A DNA stretch of 64,000 nt from CALCCV01 sp964388665 (GCA_964388665.1 CAYMBJ010000004.1:41869-105868); one strand, 5' to 3'. Numbered from the stretch's first letter, positions 52,082 to 61,367 are shown. Numbers and translations: made by a program. Notes: generated by a model not told the origin, from the sequence alone.

Positions 52082-53490
52082 AATTTCTGACAAGTTTGCA
52101 CAGACTCCTGCCTCATGTGTTGCCAGAAAAAGTTGCGTGGTATTTGCAGCACTCGCAGTACCACCGAGCGCACAGTGGGACCGTCGCAATTCTTGAGCAT
52201 CACCGTCGAGCCGCGTGGATTTGGCTGCATGCTGCGAGCGGCGAGTTCGAGCACCTGCGGCCACTGCTGCAAAAAATAAAATCCCACTTTCCAGACCTCC
52301 ATATCGCCGTCACGCAAACCTCGCCGAGCCTCATCGAAAGACTCCAGCGAATTCCCGGCGTTGACAGCGTGCTCTGTTCACCCTTGGACATTCACGCAGA
52401 CGTATTGGCTTTTATAGGGCCACGTCCACCGCTGGCGCTTGTCATCGCGAAATCTGATTGGTGGCCCGTCACGCTCCAACTATTGAGCTCGCAAAATGTT
52501 CCCATTTTTGCCGTGGCCCACTACCCGCTTTTGCACTCTGGACTGAGAGGAGTGGTCGAGCGATATTTATTAAAGCAAATTTCAGCGCATATGACAGAAA
52601 TTTTTGCGAGCAGCTCCTACGAAGAAAGCACGCTTTCGAGCGCGCAAGCTTCCGCACCCCTGGCCTCTCTATTCAGTTGCCCTATTAACATCACTGGCGA
52701 CCCGCGCTGGGATCAGGTTTGGAATCGTGCTCAATCGCCGTCGCAACAAAAAGATGCCTCAACGCTGCAAACTCAGGCGCTGGTGGCCGCCAAACTTGCC
52801 AATTTTAAAAATGCCAACCAGCCACGGCAAAAGATCGCAGTTTTAGCTTCCACTTGGCCCGAAGATGATGCTCAGTGGTTCGATGTTTTTGGTCAATTTC
52901 CAAATTTGCAGTGGCTGTGGATTCCTCATGAACCGACGCAAAAACATATCGAAAATTTTTGCGCGGAGCTCGAAAAAAGACAGATCACTCACTCACTGTG
53001 GCAGACTCCGTCATGGAAACTCAATGGGTCCTGCTATCAAGCCAGCCATACCCATCCACAAATAGAGATTGTCAATACCACCGGAATGCTCTTTGAAATC
53101 TATCGTCACTGTGATCTCGCCTTTTTGGGTGGTTCGTTTAAAAAGCGAGTTCATTCAATTTTGGAGCCTCTCGCCTTTGGCCGCCCTGTCTTGGTTGGAC
53201 CGCACATCAACAACAGTCCCGAAGGCAAAATGTTTCAAAAGGTAGACATCGCACAGCATCTGCAGGCAGTGACGGTTTGCCACAATGCCTCGGAGCTTCA
53301 GTCGCAGCTGCAACACCTGTTGCACGAGTTGGACACACGCCACCAGGACATGCAGCAAATTATCTTGCAGAATTTTAGGGAGCATTTGGGAGCAACAGAA
53401 AAAATTGCGCAGCAAATCTTTCTCGCCATAGAGCAAAACCTCACTCATCTCGAGAAAATCGCTGCCGCAACAAACAATGATTTGCCCTAA
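52033..53490 (+). CDS. waaA: Kdo (lipid A) transferase
   Basis: About 485 residues from the ATG at 52033 (AGGG 5 bases upstream); a TTG at 52015 is less likely. N-terminal membrane anchor (FGLFLWLYRLLLKFL), then a GT-B fold: HAASGEFEHLRP (the acidic residue after HAASG acts as base in the family), VTQTSPS, AKSDWWP, NITGDPRWDQV, WIPHEPT and FLGGSFKKRVHSILEPLAFGRPVLVGPH. Adds Kdo to lipid IVA at the inner membrane. Longer than the ~430-residue norm because of a linker near residues 235-265. Indicates LPS-type envelope. Confidence 0.82.
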   Translation: MVAMFGLFLWLYRLLLKFLTSLHRLLPHVLPEKVAWYLQHSQYHRAHSGTVAILEHHRRAAWIWLHAASGEFEHLRPLLQKIKSHFPDLHIAVTQTSPSLIERLQRIPGVDSVLCSPLDIHADVLAFIGPRPPLALVIAKSDWWPVTLQLLSSQNVPIFAVAHYPLLHSGLRGVVERYLLKQISAHMTEIFASSSYEESTLSSAQASAPLASLFSCPINITGDPRWDQVWNRAQSPSQQKDASTLQTQALVAAKLANFKNANQPRQKIAVLASTWPEDDAQWFDVFGQFPNLQWLWIPHEPTQKHIENFCAELEKRQITHSLWQTPSWKLNGSCYQASHTHPQIEIVNTTGMLFEIYRHCDLAFLGGSFKKRVHSILEPLAFGRPVLVGPHINNSPEGKMFQKVDIAQHLQAVTVCHNASELQSQLQHLLHELDTRHQDMQQIILQNFREHLGATEKIAQQIFLAIEQNLTHLEKIAAATNNDLP

Positions 53491-53542
53491 ACAGGATGGC
53501 CCAGGTATGACTTTGAAGTCATTTTTAGAAAGAGGGTACTTT

Positions 53543-54079
53543 ATGTTTCGTTTTCTTTACTCGAATGGTCTGAAAGATTTTTGCTACGTGGCCATCCCAG
53601 CTATGCTGGTCTCCTTGGTGTTTCCGGCGTCGCTGCATGCGGAACAAAAGGCGCACGTCCACGGTCACGCGACTTTGGCCATTGCCTTTGACAACCTCAG
53701 TGGAAAGATTGAGTTTGAAGCCCCAGCGGATGCTCTCCTTGGATTTGAGCGTTCACCGAAGTCAGCTAAGGAGAAAAAAACTTTGGCAGAAATGTGTGAT
53801 CGCTTCGCCAAGGAAGTTCAAAATTGGATTCAGTTGGACCCTAGCTTGCAATGCCAATACAAAAGTGATCGCATTGAATTAGAAACTTCAGGTGAACATG
53901 CCGACTTCGTGGCAATTTTTTCTCTCACCTGCAAGACGGCCCCACTTGGCTCCACGATTAAGATCGATTTCTCTGGATTTTCTAAGATTAAAAAGCTAGA
54001 AGTCACGGTCTTGGCCGGAGAAATCCAGAAGAGCGAAACGATCAAGGGCGCACAGGTCAAAACCATAGAACTCAAATGA
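53543..54079 (+). CDS. zrgA: DUF2796/ZrgA family zinc-binding periplasmic protein
   Basis: 178 residues from an ATG at 53543 (AGAGGG upstream); a longer frame overlaps waaA. Signal peptide ends HAEQ; the mature protein starts KAHVHGHATLA, a His-rich metal site, then FEAPADALLGFERSPKSA, the DUF2796 signature. Two or three Cys. ZrgA belongs to the ZrgABCDE zinc system of Vibrio cholerae. The stop overlaps the next ABC gene (ATGA), and gene order A-ATPase-permease is the same, so zinc handling is a supported inference. Confidence 0.8.
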   Translation: MFRFLYSNGLKDFCYVAIPAMLVSLVFPASLHAEQKAHVHGHATLAIAFDNLSGKIEFEAPADALLGFERSPKSAKEKKTLAEMCDRFAKEVQNWIQLDPSLQCQYKSDRIELETSGEHADFVAIFSLTCKTAPLGSTIKIDFSGFSKIKKLEVTVLAGEIQKSETIKGAQVKTIELK

Positions 54080-54765
54080 GCCAATTGATCAGACTGCAAA
54101 ATATTGGATTTCATTATCCAGGTTCATCGGACAATGTGATCAATATTACCTCGATGGAGATTCAAAAGGGTGAGCGCGTGTTTCTATTTGGTCCCAGTGG
54201 CTCAGGAAAGACCACTTTGCTAGAGATGCTGGCTGGAGTGCTGGTGCCGCAGCAGGGTCAGGTGCAAATTCTAGATACAGACATCACCAAACTCAATCCT
54301 GCACAGCGCGATGATTTTCGCGGTGCCAATATTGGCTATATCTTTCAGAGCTTCAATTTGATTCCCTACCTCAATGTGCAAGAGAACATTTTGCTGCCGC
54401 TCTATTTGAGTCGGGCGCGCATGGCGCGCTTGCAAGGAGCGGACGCACAACAAGAGGCGCAACAGCTGTGCGAGCACCTTGGCATTGTTGATTTTCTCAA
54501 CCGCAGCGTCAGTCAACTTTCGGTGGGACAGCAGCAGCGGGTCGCTGTGGCGCGAGCACTGCTGGGTCATCCCGCATTGATTTTGGCGGATGAACCCACT
54601 TCATCACTGGACTATGACCATCGTGAGCGTTTTATTCAGCTGCTCTTTGATGTTTGCGAAAAAAATCACACCACCGTTCTCTTTGTGAGCCATGATCGCA
54701 GTCTTGAAAAATTGTTTTCGCGAGCGATTTCCTTTAATGACATCAATCAGAAGGTGGCTAAATGA
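54076..54765 (+). CDS. ABC transporter ATPase, MacB/LolD-type (Zrg system)
   Basis: 229 residues. Walker A GPSGSGKTT (39-46), Q-loop FQSFNLIPYL, signature LSVGQQQRVAVARAL, Walker B LILADEPTSSLD and H-loop VSHD. The Gln-rich signature and overall length place it with LolD/MacB/ZrgB. Starts within the stop of zrgA and ends within the start of the permease (ATGA at both), so the three are translationally coupled. Confidence 0.93.
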   Translation: MSQLIRLQNIGFHYPGSSDNVINITSMEIQKGERVFLFGPSGSGKTTLLEMLAGVLVPQQGQVQILDTDITKLNPAQRDDFRGANIGYIFQSFNLIPYLNVQENILLPLYLSRARMARLQGADAQQEAQQLCEHLGIVDFLNRSVSQLSVGQQQRVAVARALLGHPALILADEPTSSLDYDHRERFIQLLFDVCEKNHTTVLFVSHDRSLEKLFSRAISFNDINQKVAK

Positions 54766-56027
54766 TTTTTCTAAAGCTGGCCTTCAAGTCGCTCCGAAAT
54801 CGTCTCTTTACCACACTGCTCACCATCTTTTCCATTGCCCTGAGTCTATCTTTATTACTTGCGGTGGAGCGAACCAAGCGCGCCACTGAAGAGGGCTTCA
54901 CTCAAGCCATTAGCCAAACGGATCTCATCGTCGGCGCTAGGACCGGCCCACTGACGTTGATTCTGTACACGGTCTTTAACATGGGTAACGCCACCAACAA
55001 CATCTCTTGGGAGTCCTATCAAGAGATCAAAAACGATCCGGCAGTGGCATGGACCATTCCCTATGCGCTTGGAGACGGCCATCGCGGCTTTAGAATTGTG
55101 GCCACCGATGAAAACTTTTATGAGCACTATCGCTTTCGTGGCAACCAAGGAGTTTCTTTTGCTGCTGGCCTACCCGCTCTGGGAATCTGGGACGCAGTGC
55201 TGGGCTCCCAGGTGGCTGCGAAATTGGGTTACAAGCTCGGCGACAAAATCGTGGTCGCCCATGGGGTCACGCGCACCGAGGGTGTGCAACTTCATGATGA
55301 CAAGCCCTTTCGGGTGTCAGGGATACTCAACCCCACGGGCACAGCTCTTGATCAGAGCGTCTATATTTCTCTTTATGGCATGGAGGCCGTTCACATGGAC
55401 TGGAAAGACGGCGCGGCACCCTCCGCAGATGCGCGAGTGAGTCCAGACCAGATTCACCAAGAAGATCTGCGCCCACATCAGATCACAGCCTTTTTCCTAA
55501 GAGCCAAGTCACGCATCGACACTCTCCATTTGCAGCGAACCATCAACACCTATGGAAAGGAGCCACTGCTGGCCATCATTCCTGGCGTCACCTTGGGTGA
55601 GCTCTGGCGCGGACTCAGCAATATAGAGCGGGTCTTAAAGGCGATTTCGTGGATGGTCATTGGTGTCGGATTGACAGCGATGTTGATCGCGCTTTTGACC
55701 AGCCTCAATGAACGACGTCGTGAGATGGCGATACTGCGAGCTCTGGGCGCAAGACCCATCAAGCTCACCGCGCTTTTGGTTTTTGAAAGTTCGCTTCTGA
55801 CTTTGTGTGGAGTTTGCATTGGTGTAGTTATCCAATTCTGTGGCTTCTATTTTTTAAAAGATTGGCTCGAAACTCAATTTGGACTCTTCTTAACCGGTGC
55901 AGTTTTTACTACCACCGAGATCTTTTACATTCTTATAACAATCGGTATGGGAATGCTCATTGGTCTTATCCCTGCAGTCAAAGCCTCCAGAGCCGCTCTC
56001 AAAGATGGACTTTCCGTGAGAATTTGA
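54762..56027 (+). CDS. FtsX-like ABC permease (Zrg system)
   Basis: 421 residues. Membrane helix 1 near residues 18-35, a large periplasmic domain (about 45-280) and three C-terminal helices with LNERRREMAILRALGARP, the coupling motif of the FtsX/MacB family. MacB-type permeases push or pull substrate mechanically rather than through a channel. Its role with zrgA in zinc uptake is by analogy to Vibrio. Followed by a large palindrome. Confidence 0.9.
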   Translation: MIFLKLAFKSLRNRLFTTLLTIFSIALSLSLLLAVERTKRATEEGFTQAISQTDLIVGARTGPLTLILYTVFNMGNATNNISWESYQEIKNDPAVAWTIPYALGDGHRGFRIVATDENFYEHYRFRGNQGVSFAAGLPALGIWDAVLGSQVAAKLGYKLGDKIVVAHGVTRTEGVQLHDDKPFRVSGILNPTGTALDQSVYISLYGMEAVHMDWKDGAAPSADARVSPDQIHQEDLRPHQITAFFLRAKSRIDTLHLQRTINTYGKEPLLAIIPGVTLGELWRGLSNIERVLKAISWMVIGVGLTAMLIALLTSLNERRREMAILRALGARPIKLTALLVFESSLLTLCGVCIGVVIQFCGFYFLKDWLETQFGLFLTGAVFTTTEIFYILITIGMGMLIGLIPAVKASRAALKDGLSVRI

Positions 56028-56073
56028 CGGAGCACGGCGCTTTTCATACGCGCCAGTAATTGCAGGGGACTAA

Positions 56074-56259
56074 CCTCAACTCGACAATAATCTTTGGTCA
56101 TAATCGCTAGAGCTCGCGCCAGAAGGCCCAATCCGGCAACGTCCTCGCTTTTGCCAACTCACCTTAGGGGAACTAAGCCTTCGGCTGGCAAAAGCTGTGG
56201 GCGCCGCCGCCTTGGCCCTTCTGGCGCGATCTGCCTCAAAAATCATTGTCGAGTTGAGG
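56074..56259. repeat. 186-bp imperfect palindrome between convergent genes
   Basis: Outer arms CCTCAACTCGACAAT (56074-56088) and ATTGTCGAGTTGAGG (56245-56259) are exact complements. Further matched pairs are CGCGCCAGAAGG with CCTTCTGGCGCG, GCTTTTGCCA with TGGCAAAAGC, and CTTAG-GGGAA-CTAAG at the tip. The right arm covers the final codons of the HExxH gene. No T-run, so not a simple terminator. Confidence 0.85.
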
Positions 56260-57477
56260 CGAATAGATGGAATTTGCTTTTTTTGCTGTGAGATCGTCTC
56301 TCAACATTTCATTCTCAAAAATATACTCTCTCTTCAGCAGCTTTGCTCGTGTATAGTCTTCAGCTATAAGCTCAGGAAGCTGGCCAATTTGATTGTAGTG
56401 ATCAAGGTAGTGTACGTAATCTCCCAGTGACATTATGCGACTGCCAAACATCAAGCTCACAATGGCAGATTGATTAAACACAGGATTCCAGCCCGATGAC
56501 AATTCATTAAAAATACGGATTGTCACATTGTATCCCGCAACCTCATCAACAAAGATAGCTTGATGCAATTGCTTTTCCGTTTCATTCCGCTTTTGTCTGG
56601 CGTCTTTAATCTGAAGATCCAATTCCGCAATCTTAGTCTCTGCTCTTTGGAGTTGTTCTTGGTAAAATTTTGCACTTGGGTGCTCAACTGACTTTCTTTT
56701 AATTTGTGAAGCTGAAATTTTCAAATTGTCACGGTTGCTAGTGAGCAGTCTCAAGTCGAATTGCGCAGCCCAATTGTCCCTTTGGCGAATAAAGAAGGAC
56801 TCTGCCGAGCAGGTGTGCCAAAATTCATGGGCCAAAGCCACTAAGGCATGGGGCGGAAAAAGAAAGGGACTGAGCTTTAGAACTTTTTTCCACTTTGTAA
56901 ATTTAGCACGACGATTTTCTGGCATCACACTAAAAGACATCAGGGTTTGCGAAGAGACCTCAGTTACGAATTCTACCTCTGTAGGCAAATCAATTAGACC
57001 CTCATCAGCTAGAGTCGATTTCTTATCAAAACAGGCCACCAGGGACGGCCCAGACGACGTTTTCTGTAGAGCCAAAACCAAATCTTCAAAGTAGTCTTCA
57101 CTGTGAGCCAAACGATGGTCCAACTTCATCCATTTTACCAGGAGCTTATCTATTTCGGAATGCTTCTGAGGTCGCTCGCCTTCTGCAAAGGCCGAGACAA
57201 AGCGGCCATTGATCCAATGGACAAGATCGTAAAGAAGGCTGAGAAAGTCCTGCCTGGTATCCCAGTTTTTTGATTGGGAGTTTTCATTAATAAAATTTCT
57301 TACATTTTCAAAATGCAAAGCTGCGGAAGAGTCTCTAAGTCCACCTTCGACGCCACTCAATAGGCGCAAGTGTTTGTCTCTATCAAGAGTCAGCTCGTTT
57401 CGAATATTCTCTTGAGCAAATGCTACACTCATCTGAATGCAAAAACAAATTATACCCAGAACGACCCGAAAACCCAT
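56236..57477 (-). CDS. Putative secreted zinc peptidase with HExxH
   Basis: 413 residues from the ATG at 57477 (GGGAG/AGGG upstream); an earlier in-frame ATG at 57585 lacks a signal. Signal peptide (MGFRVVLGIICFCIQMSVAFA). Contains ALAHEFWHTCS, an HExxH helix, and 120 residues later FVDEVAGYNVTI with a candidate third ligand Glu. Between them lies a coiled-coil-like helix (YQEQLQRAETKIAELDLQIK). Protease activity is inferred. The 3' codons lie in the palindrome. Confidence 0.62.
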   Translation of the reverse strand: MGFRVVLGIICFCIQMSVAFAQENIRNELTLDRDKHLRLLSGVEGGLRDSSAALHFENVRNFINENSQSKNWDTRQDFLSLLYDLVHWINGRFVSAFAEGERPQKHSEIDKLLVKWMKLDHRLAHSEDYFEDLVLALQKTSSGPSLVACFDKKSTLADEGLIDLPTEVEFVTEVSSQTLMSFSVMPENRRAKFTKWKKVLKLSPFLFPPHALVALAHEFWHTCSAESFFIRQRDNWAAQFDLRLLTSNRDNLKISASQIKRKSVEHPSAKFYQEQLQRAETKIAELDLQIKDARQKRNETEKQLHQAIFVDEVAGYNVTIRIFNELSSGWNPVFNQSAIVSLMFGSRIMSLGDYVHYLDHYNQIGQLPELIAEDYTRAKLLKREYIFENEMLRDDLTAKKANSIYSPQLDNDF

Positions 57478-57664
57478 GACCCTAAACTCCCTTAGTGATC
57501 CGCCAAAAGCCGACCCTAGAGGGCTTATACCATGAAATTCGCGCCAAGAGACGGGGCGCGCTATTGATCGGAAAATAGTACACAATTGTAGTTAAACTAG
57601 CCGCTGTCCGCCTCAATTTCACAATAGGATCGCTCAACAACTTGTCCACACAGAACCTGCGGAC

Positions 57665-58282
57665 CTACTTCTCAATGAGGGCCGTATCGAGCTGTGTAGC
57701 CTTCACATATGCGGGACGCACTCTCAGCTTTTTAAAATAATCTATGAACTCTTTTCGCTCAGGAATTGTGTTAAACTGCAATCCCCAGCCAATATGGGAA
57801 CCAACAAATACATCGGCGGCGGTAAAATAATCTCCCGCAATGTAAGGTCCCTCGCTAAGGGCTTTAGCAAGTGTATCAATGGTTGTATCAAAATTTCCGT
57901 AGCCAATACTTCGCTGTTTTTCCTTTGGAATCTCAAATCCAAACGTACGATTAGAAATGGCCGCTTCTAGGGGGCCAGCAGCAAAAAACATCCAGCGATA
58001 ATAGGCAGCTCTTTCATTTAAAGGCGGAGCCAACCTGCTGTCTGGAAAAACATCCGCAAGATAGGTACAGATGGCCGCACACTCAGTGACGACTTTGCCA
58101 TTGTGAACGATGGCAGGTACTTTTCCCATAGGGTTGATGGAAATATAAGGTTCCGATTTCATCTGTGCGCCGTATTCTATGACCTTCACTTCATAAGGTA
58201 CACTAAGCTCTTCAAGCATCCACCTTACAATTCTCGATCTTGACTGTGGATTTGAATAAAATTCGATCGTGTTTTTTCCCAT
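57665..58282 (-). CDS. Glutathione S-transferase
   Basis: 205 residues. Thioredoxin-fold N-domain with SNPQSRSRIVRWMLEELSVPYE (active Ser likely in the SRSR region), INPMGKVPAI and the ECAAICTYLAD glutathione-contact Glu, followed by a helical C-domain (GPYIAGDYFTAADVFVG). AAAGGAG stands 8 bases before the ATG. Probable detoxification enzyme; substrate unknown. Confidence 0.9.
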   Translation of the reverse strand: MGKNTIEFYSNPQSRSRIVRWMLEELSVPYEVKVIEYGAQMKSEPYISINPMGKVPAIVHNGKVVTECAAICTYLADVFPDSRLAPPLNERAAYYRWMFFAAGPLEAAISNRTFGFEIPKEKQRSIGYGNFDTTIDTLAKALSEGPYIAGDYFTAADVFVGSHIGWGLQFNTIPERKEFIDYFKKLRVRPAYVKATQLDTALIEK

Positions 58283-58436
58283 TGACTCGCTCCTTTGATA
58301 ACTCAGTATCTATTGCATTTTGCAAACAAAATCATCTATGCACTGAATTACTTTGGCAATGTTTTTGGCATTATTCCCTTCAGATTTTCAAATAGCGGTC
58401 AACCATCCATCAAACCCGTATTTTTGAGAAGCGGAT

Positions 58437-58495
58437 GTGAGGTTTGGCGCCGAGAACGCAGCAGATTTTCATTTTTTAGGAGCCTGTTAATTCTG
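58437..58495. repeat. Dispersed repeat B, copy 2
   Basis: GGCGCCGAGAACGCAGCAG and GGAGCCTGTTAAT match the copy at 25584-25641. Here the last bases overlap the stop codon of the trypsin-like gene. Confidence 0.65.
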
Positions 58496-59935
58496 GGTGC
58501 AATCCAGTAGCGGCATTTGCACAGTCACGGTGGAACGTGTCTCGCTCTTAATGTTCATGCTCACTTGCCCAGGCGCAACTGAGAGGACAAAGCCCTGAAC
58601 CCGATCTTTGATTGCTTGACCCGATTGTTTGTCAAAGAAGATCGTTCGCCCCGTTGCCCACCTGGCTCCAGGCTCCAAGTACAAAAACACAAGGCTTGGG
58701 GGAGCCAAGCTTGAGAACACTGAGGAGCCACAGTTAAAATTCGGATCAGCAGAGAATTGAATTTCCATATTTTGGTTGGAATAAGCTTTGTTGCTCTGAT
58801 CATTGGATGCAACCAAACGCGCAGATATAAATTCCACCTGCTGTTCGGCCACGGTCAATGCAACGTTTGCGCTCATCGGTGTGCGACTCAACTCAATATT
58901 GTCCGAGTCTGTTTCTAAAGCCGCCGTTTCACGCCAGGCGAGCACTTGAAGAGCGTCAGGTGGCAGTGCCACTTGATCTGTGAGGCCTAAAGACTTTCTA
59001 ATCAATTTCTGATAGGCATCGGCTAAAAACATTCGATGGTAGGTCACAGAGACTATACTTCCCCAGGAAAAGCACTCGCGAACTGTACTAGGGCCCACAG
59101 CACTATTCACTCCGACAACCTCAATACGATCATCATTCATATCAAAGAGTGGGCCACCGGAATCACCAAGGCATATTCCCGAATCATTAGGATCTTGTTG
59201 GAGAATCAACATGCGCGGCGTCTCTTTGACATTCACTCCATCGAAGCTGTCTACCATTCCCTGACTTTGCAAATCCTGAATTTCTGACTGTGTCGCAAGC
59301 TGAACTCCAGCTTGGCGCAGCTTTACAGGGCCTTTGTCCGCCTCGGTTTGAGTTCGACCGTACCCTGACACAAACAGATCCTTTCCCTGCCAACTTTCAT
59401 AAGTGAGTGGAATTTTCGCGGGCACGAAACCCAATGGAGCATCCTGCTTCAGCAACAACAGACCAAGATCGAAGCGAAGATCGCGCTTTATTCCCGTAGC
59501 ATTGTCTCCGTAGGTGTACATCGGATGCACAACAAAGTTAATCCCACTGATTAGTTTTTCAGGAGACTGCGCGCGAGTTTTGTCATCAACCTGCGTTTGA
59601 AAGAAATTTACAAGAATATTGCTATGAGCTACACCCTGGTCGTTAACCAAACAGTGAGAGGCAGTCAGAACAACTCTTTTGTCCACCAAGGTCCCCGAAC
59701 AGCGATGTTTGCCACCACCGGCATCGCTAAACTCAATAAGCATTGTGGACATTTGGGTGGCTGTTGTCTCTGCGACTTCGACACCATTGAGAATGGAAGG
59801 AGAGCCTTTTTCCGGACCCGAAACACCCAAAAGGCGGCGCTCAGCCACTTTTTCAGATTTCACGCAGCCGCTCAAAAGTAGACCAAGAATCAGAGCAATC
59901 GCCATTCCAATTTTTTGAATTTCCCCATTCCCCAC
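58487..59935 (-). CDS. Trypsin-like serine protease lipoprotein (S1)
   Basis: 482 residues from a GTG at 59935, picked for the GGGAGG site 8 bases upstream and a lipobox LLSGC soon after; the longer frame to 60031 lacks these. The S1 domain (about residues 50-300) begins ILNGVEVAE and holds the triad: His in LTASHCL, Asp in FDLGLLLL, Ser in CLGDSGGPL. The C-terminal ~170 residues are beta-rich and lack recognised motifs, perhaps a substrate- or surface-binding domain. Three Cys pairs fit disulfides. Anchored in the envelope, acting on protein outside the cytoplasm. Confidence 0.9.
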   Translation of the reverse strand: MGNGEIQKIGMAIALILGLLLSGCVKSEKVAERRLLGVSGPEKGSPSILNGVEVAETTATQMSTMLIEFSDAGGGKHRCSGTLVDKRVVLTASHCLVNDQGVAHSNILVNFFQTQVDDKTRAQSPEKLISGINFVVHPMYTYGDNATGIKRDLRFDLGLLLLKQDAPLGFVPAKIPLTYESWQGKDLFVSGYGRTQTEADKGPVKLRQAGVQLATQSEIQDLQSQGMVDSFDGVNVKETPRMLILQQDPNDSGICLGDSGGPLFDMNDDRIEVVGVNSAVGPSTVRECFSWGSIVSVTYHRMFLADAYQKLIRKSLGLTDQVALPPDALQVLAWRETAALETDSDNIELSRTPMSANVALTVAEQQVEFISARLVASNDQSNKAYSNQNMEIQFSADPNFNCGSSVFSSLAPPSLVFLYLEPGARWATGRTIFFDKQSGQAIKDRVQGFVLSVAPGQVSMNIKSETRSTVTVQMPLLDCTQN

Positions 59936-60118
59936 GCCGAAGTCCTCCCTCTCTCCTGCGTAGAATACTACATTCCAATTCTCACTGCGATGCCAATCGG
60001 TGGACAGTGAAAAAGTGAGAGGTTTGTCCATACTCTTGACAGCCGCGCACTCTGTAACTCAACGAAGACGATATAGAATCTGCAAATCTACTTTAATCAG
60101 GAACTAGTGACCAAGGCA

Positions 60119-60825
60119 TTACTTTGGCAAATTTAAGCCAATCCAATCTGTGCGCGTCTGAATCTCCTCTGGGTTGAGCCGGCGAATGTTCGACCAGATC
60201 GGCGGCATGGGCTCTTCATCATCGTTGATAACCTCTAAAAGATAACTCTCTTTTGGAAATTGCGAATTGATAAGTTCTTCCCATCACCAAAAATCCCATC
60301 CCTTGCCGCCTCCACGGCCTCAATAGTGGAAAGATCTAGGTAGCTGGCTTGCCCATTGGGATTGTGGCAGACCAGACAGCGAGGCGCTATGATATTATCA
60401 AAAATGGAGATCCACTTAGGTTCCAGTTTAGCGGAAGGATCAGGCTTTGGAGTTTCCCCCTCCTTTTCGGGTGCGCCCGCCAAGATCCATTGCTCCAGAG
60501 AGCTCTTGAGTTCATCAGACAGCGGGCCTCCGACTTTTGGCATGCGGTTGTGCTTGACGGAGTCGCGGATGGCAACTAGCTCTCTTTTCACACCAAAGTA
60601 AGTCGCGTACTGTGTGTGGCAAGCGACGCAGCGGGGAGTAAATATTTTCTGCTGAAGATTTGCAAAATCCAATTCCTTAACACTTTGCTCTTCATTGCTC
60701 TGTTCTTCGGTGTTGGGTTTTCCATTTACTATTGTTGTGCTCTGGCTTGGTCCACTTTCGCATGCACCAAGCAATACCACTCCGATAGCCAGTAGGAAGA
60801 CCTTTATAAATATTGAGTTTTTCAT
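60119..60825 (-). pseudogene. Diheme cytochrome c lipoprotein gene with one-base frameshift
   Basis: The intact frame (60235-60825) gives 196 residues: lipobox LLGAC, CVACH, a linker, CLVCH, ending abruptly after NFQKRVIF. The next frame carries on the same protein with ELINSQFPKESYLLEVIN, then EPMPPIW and a normal stop at 60119, the usual end of such cytochromes (heme-iron Met in the MPP segment). One G inserted at the CCC of 60280-60282 (GGG on the coding strand) restores a single frame. It is either a recent pseudogene, an assembly error in a homopolymer, or a programmed shift. Begins directly after the YHS gene stop (TAGATG). Confidence 0.8.
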
Positions 60826-61329
60826 CTACAGTCGTGGCTCTTCGCCTGAAATTTGTTTCCAGAAATCATCAGCCCGAGATTCATATCCAGAGATGTAAGA
60901 ATCAAAATTTCTCTTGGCCCTGCCGCTGACAAAATAGTGCGCGCGATTTCCATTTATAGTGAATAGGTCGGGTTGAATGTCGACCTGACTACCTGAAGCC
61001 ATCGCGTAAGCACACCAGCCTCCATAGGTGGGCTCATACTTTTCTGGATTGGTTGCAAAAATGCTTTGATTTTCGGTGCTGGCAAAGTGATAGACAACTC
61101 CCAAATGCTCAGTTCTGATTTCGGGATTTCCCATCGCGGCCTGACCTCCCCCTTCCGGGAACACCGCCACCGGGTCATAACCCTTAAGGCCGACGCCACT
61201 CTGCAAGTTGTATGCAGCTGGATTTCGATTTGCCTGGGCGTGAGTGTCCTGAGGCAAAGAGGCTAAAGACGCAAAGCTCAACATTGCCAGTACGATATGG
61301 ACCGACTTTTTGCTAATATTCAGTTTCAT
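60826..61329 (-). CDS. Exported YHS-domain protein
   Basis: 167 residues with a signal peptide (about residues 1-31, ending DTHA). Contains GLKGYDPVAVF and GGWCAYAMASG, the two halves of the YHS domain found near metal-binding and heme proteins. GGAGA upstream. A 21-bp inverted repeat lies 18 bases before the start. Immediately followed by the cytochrome gene, so a joint redox role is plausible. Confidence 0.88.
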   Translation of the reverse strand: MKLNISKKSVHIVLAMLSFASLASLPQDTHAQANRNPAAYNLQSGVGLKGYDPVAVFPEGGGQAAMGNPEIRTEHLGVVYHFASTENQSIFATNPEKYEPTYGGWCAYAMASGSQVDIQPDLFTINGNRAHYFVSGRAKRNFDSYISGYESRADDFWKQISGEEPRL

Positions 61330-61346
61330 ATTATCTCCATTTCTAA

Positions 61347-61367
61347 TTTACTGACCAGGCCAGTAAA
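61347..61367. promoter_or_regulatory. 21-bp inverted repeat before the YHS-cytochrome operon
   Basis: TTTACTG and CAGTAAA (7-base perfect arms) flank ACCAGGC. Its place 18 bases before the start codon suggests an operator or 5'-leader hairpin. Confidence 0.4.
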
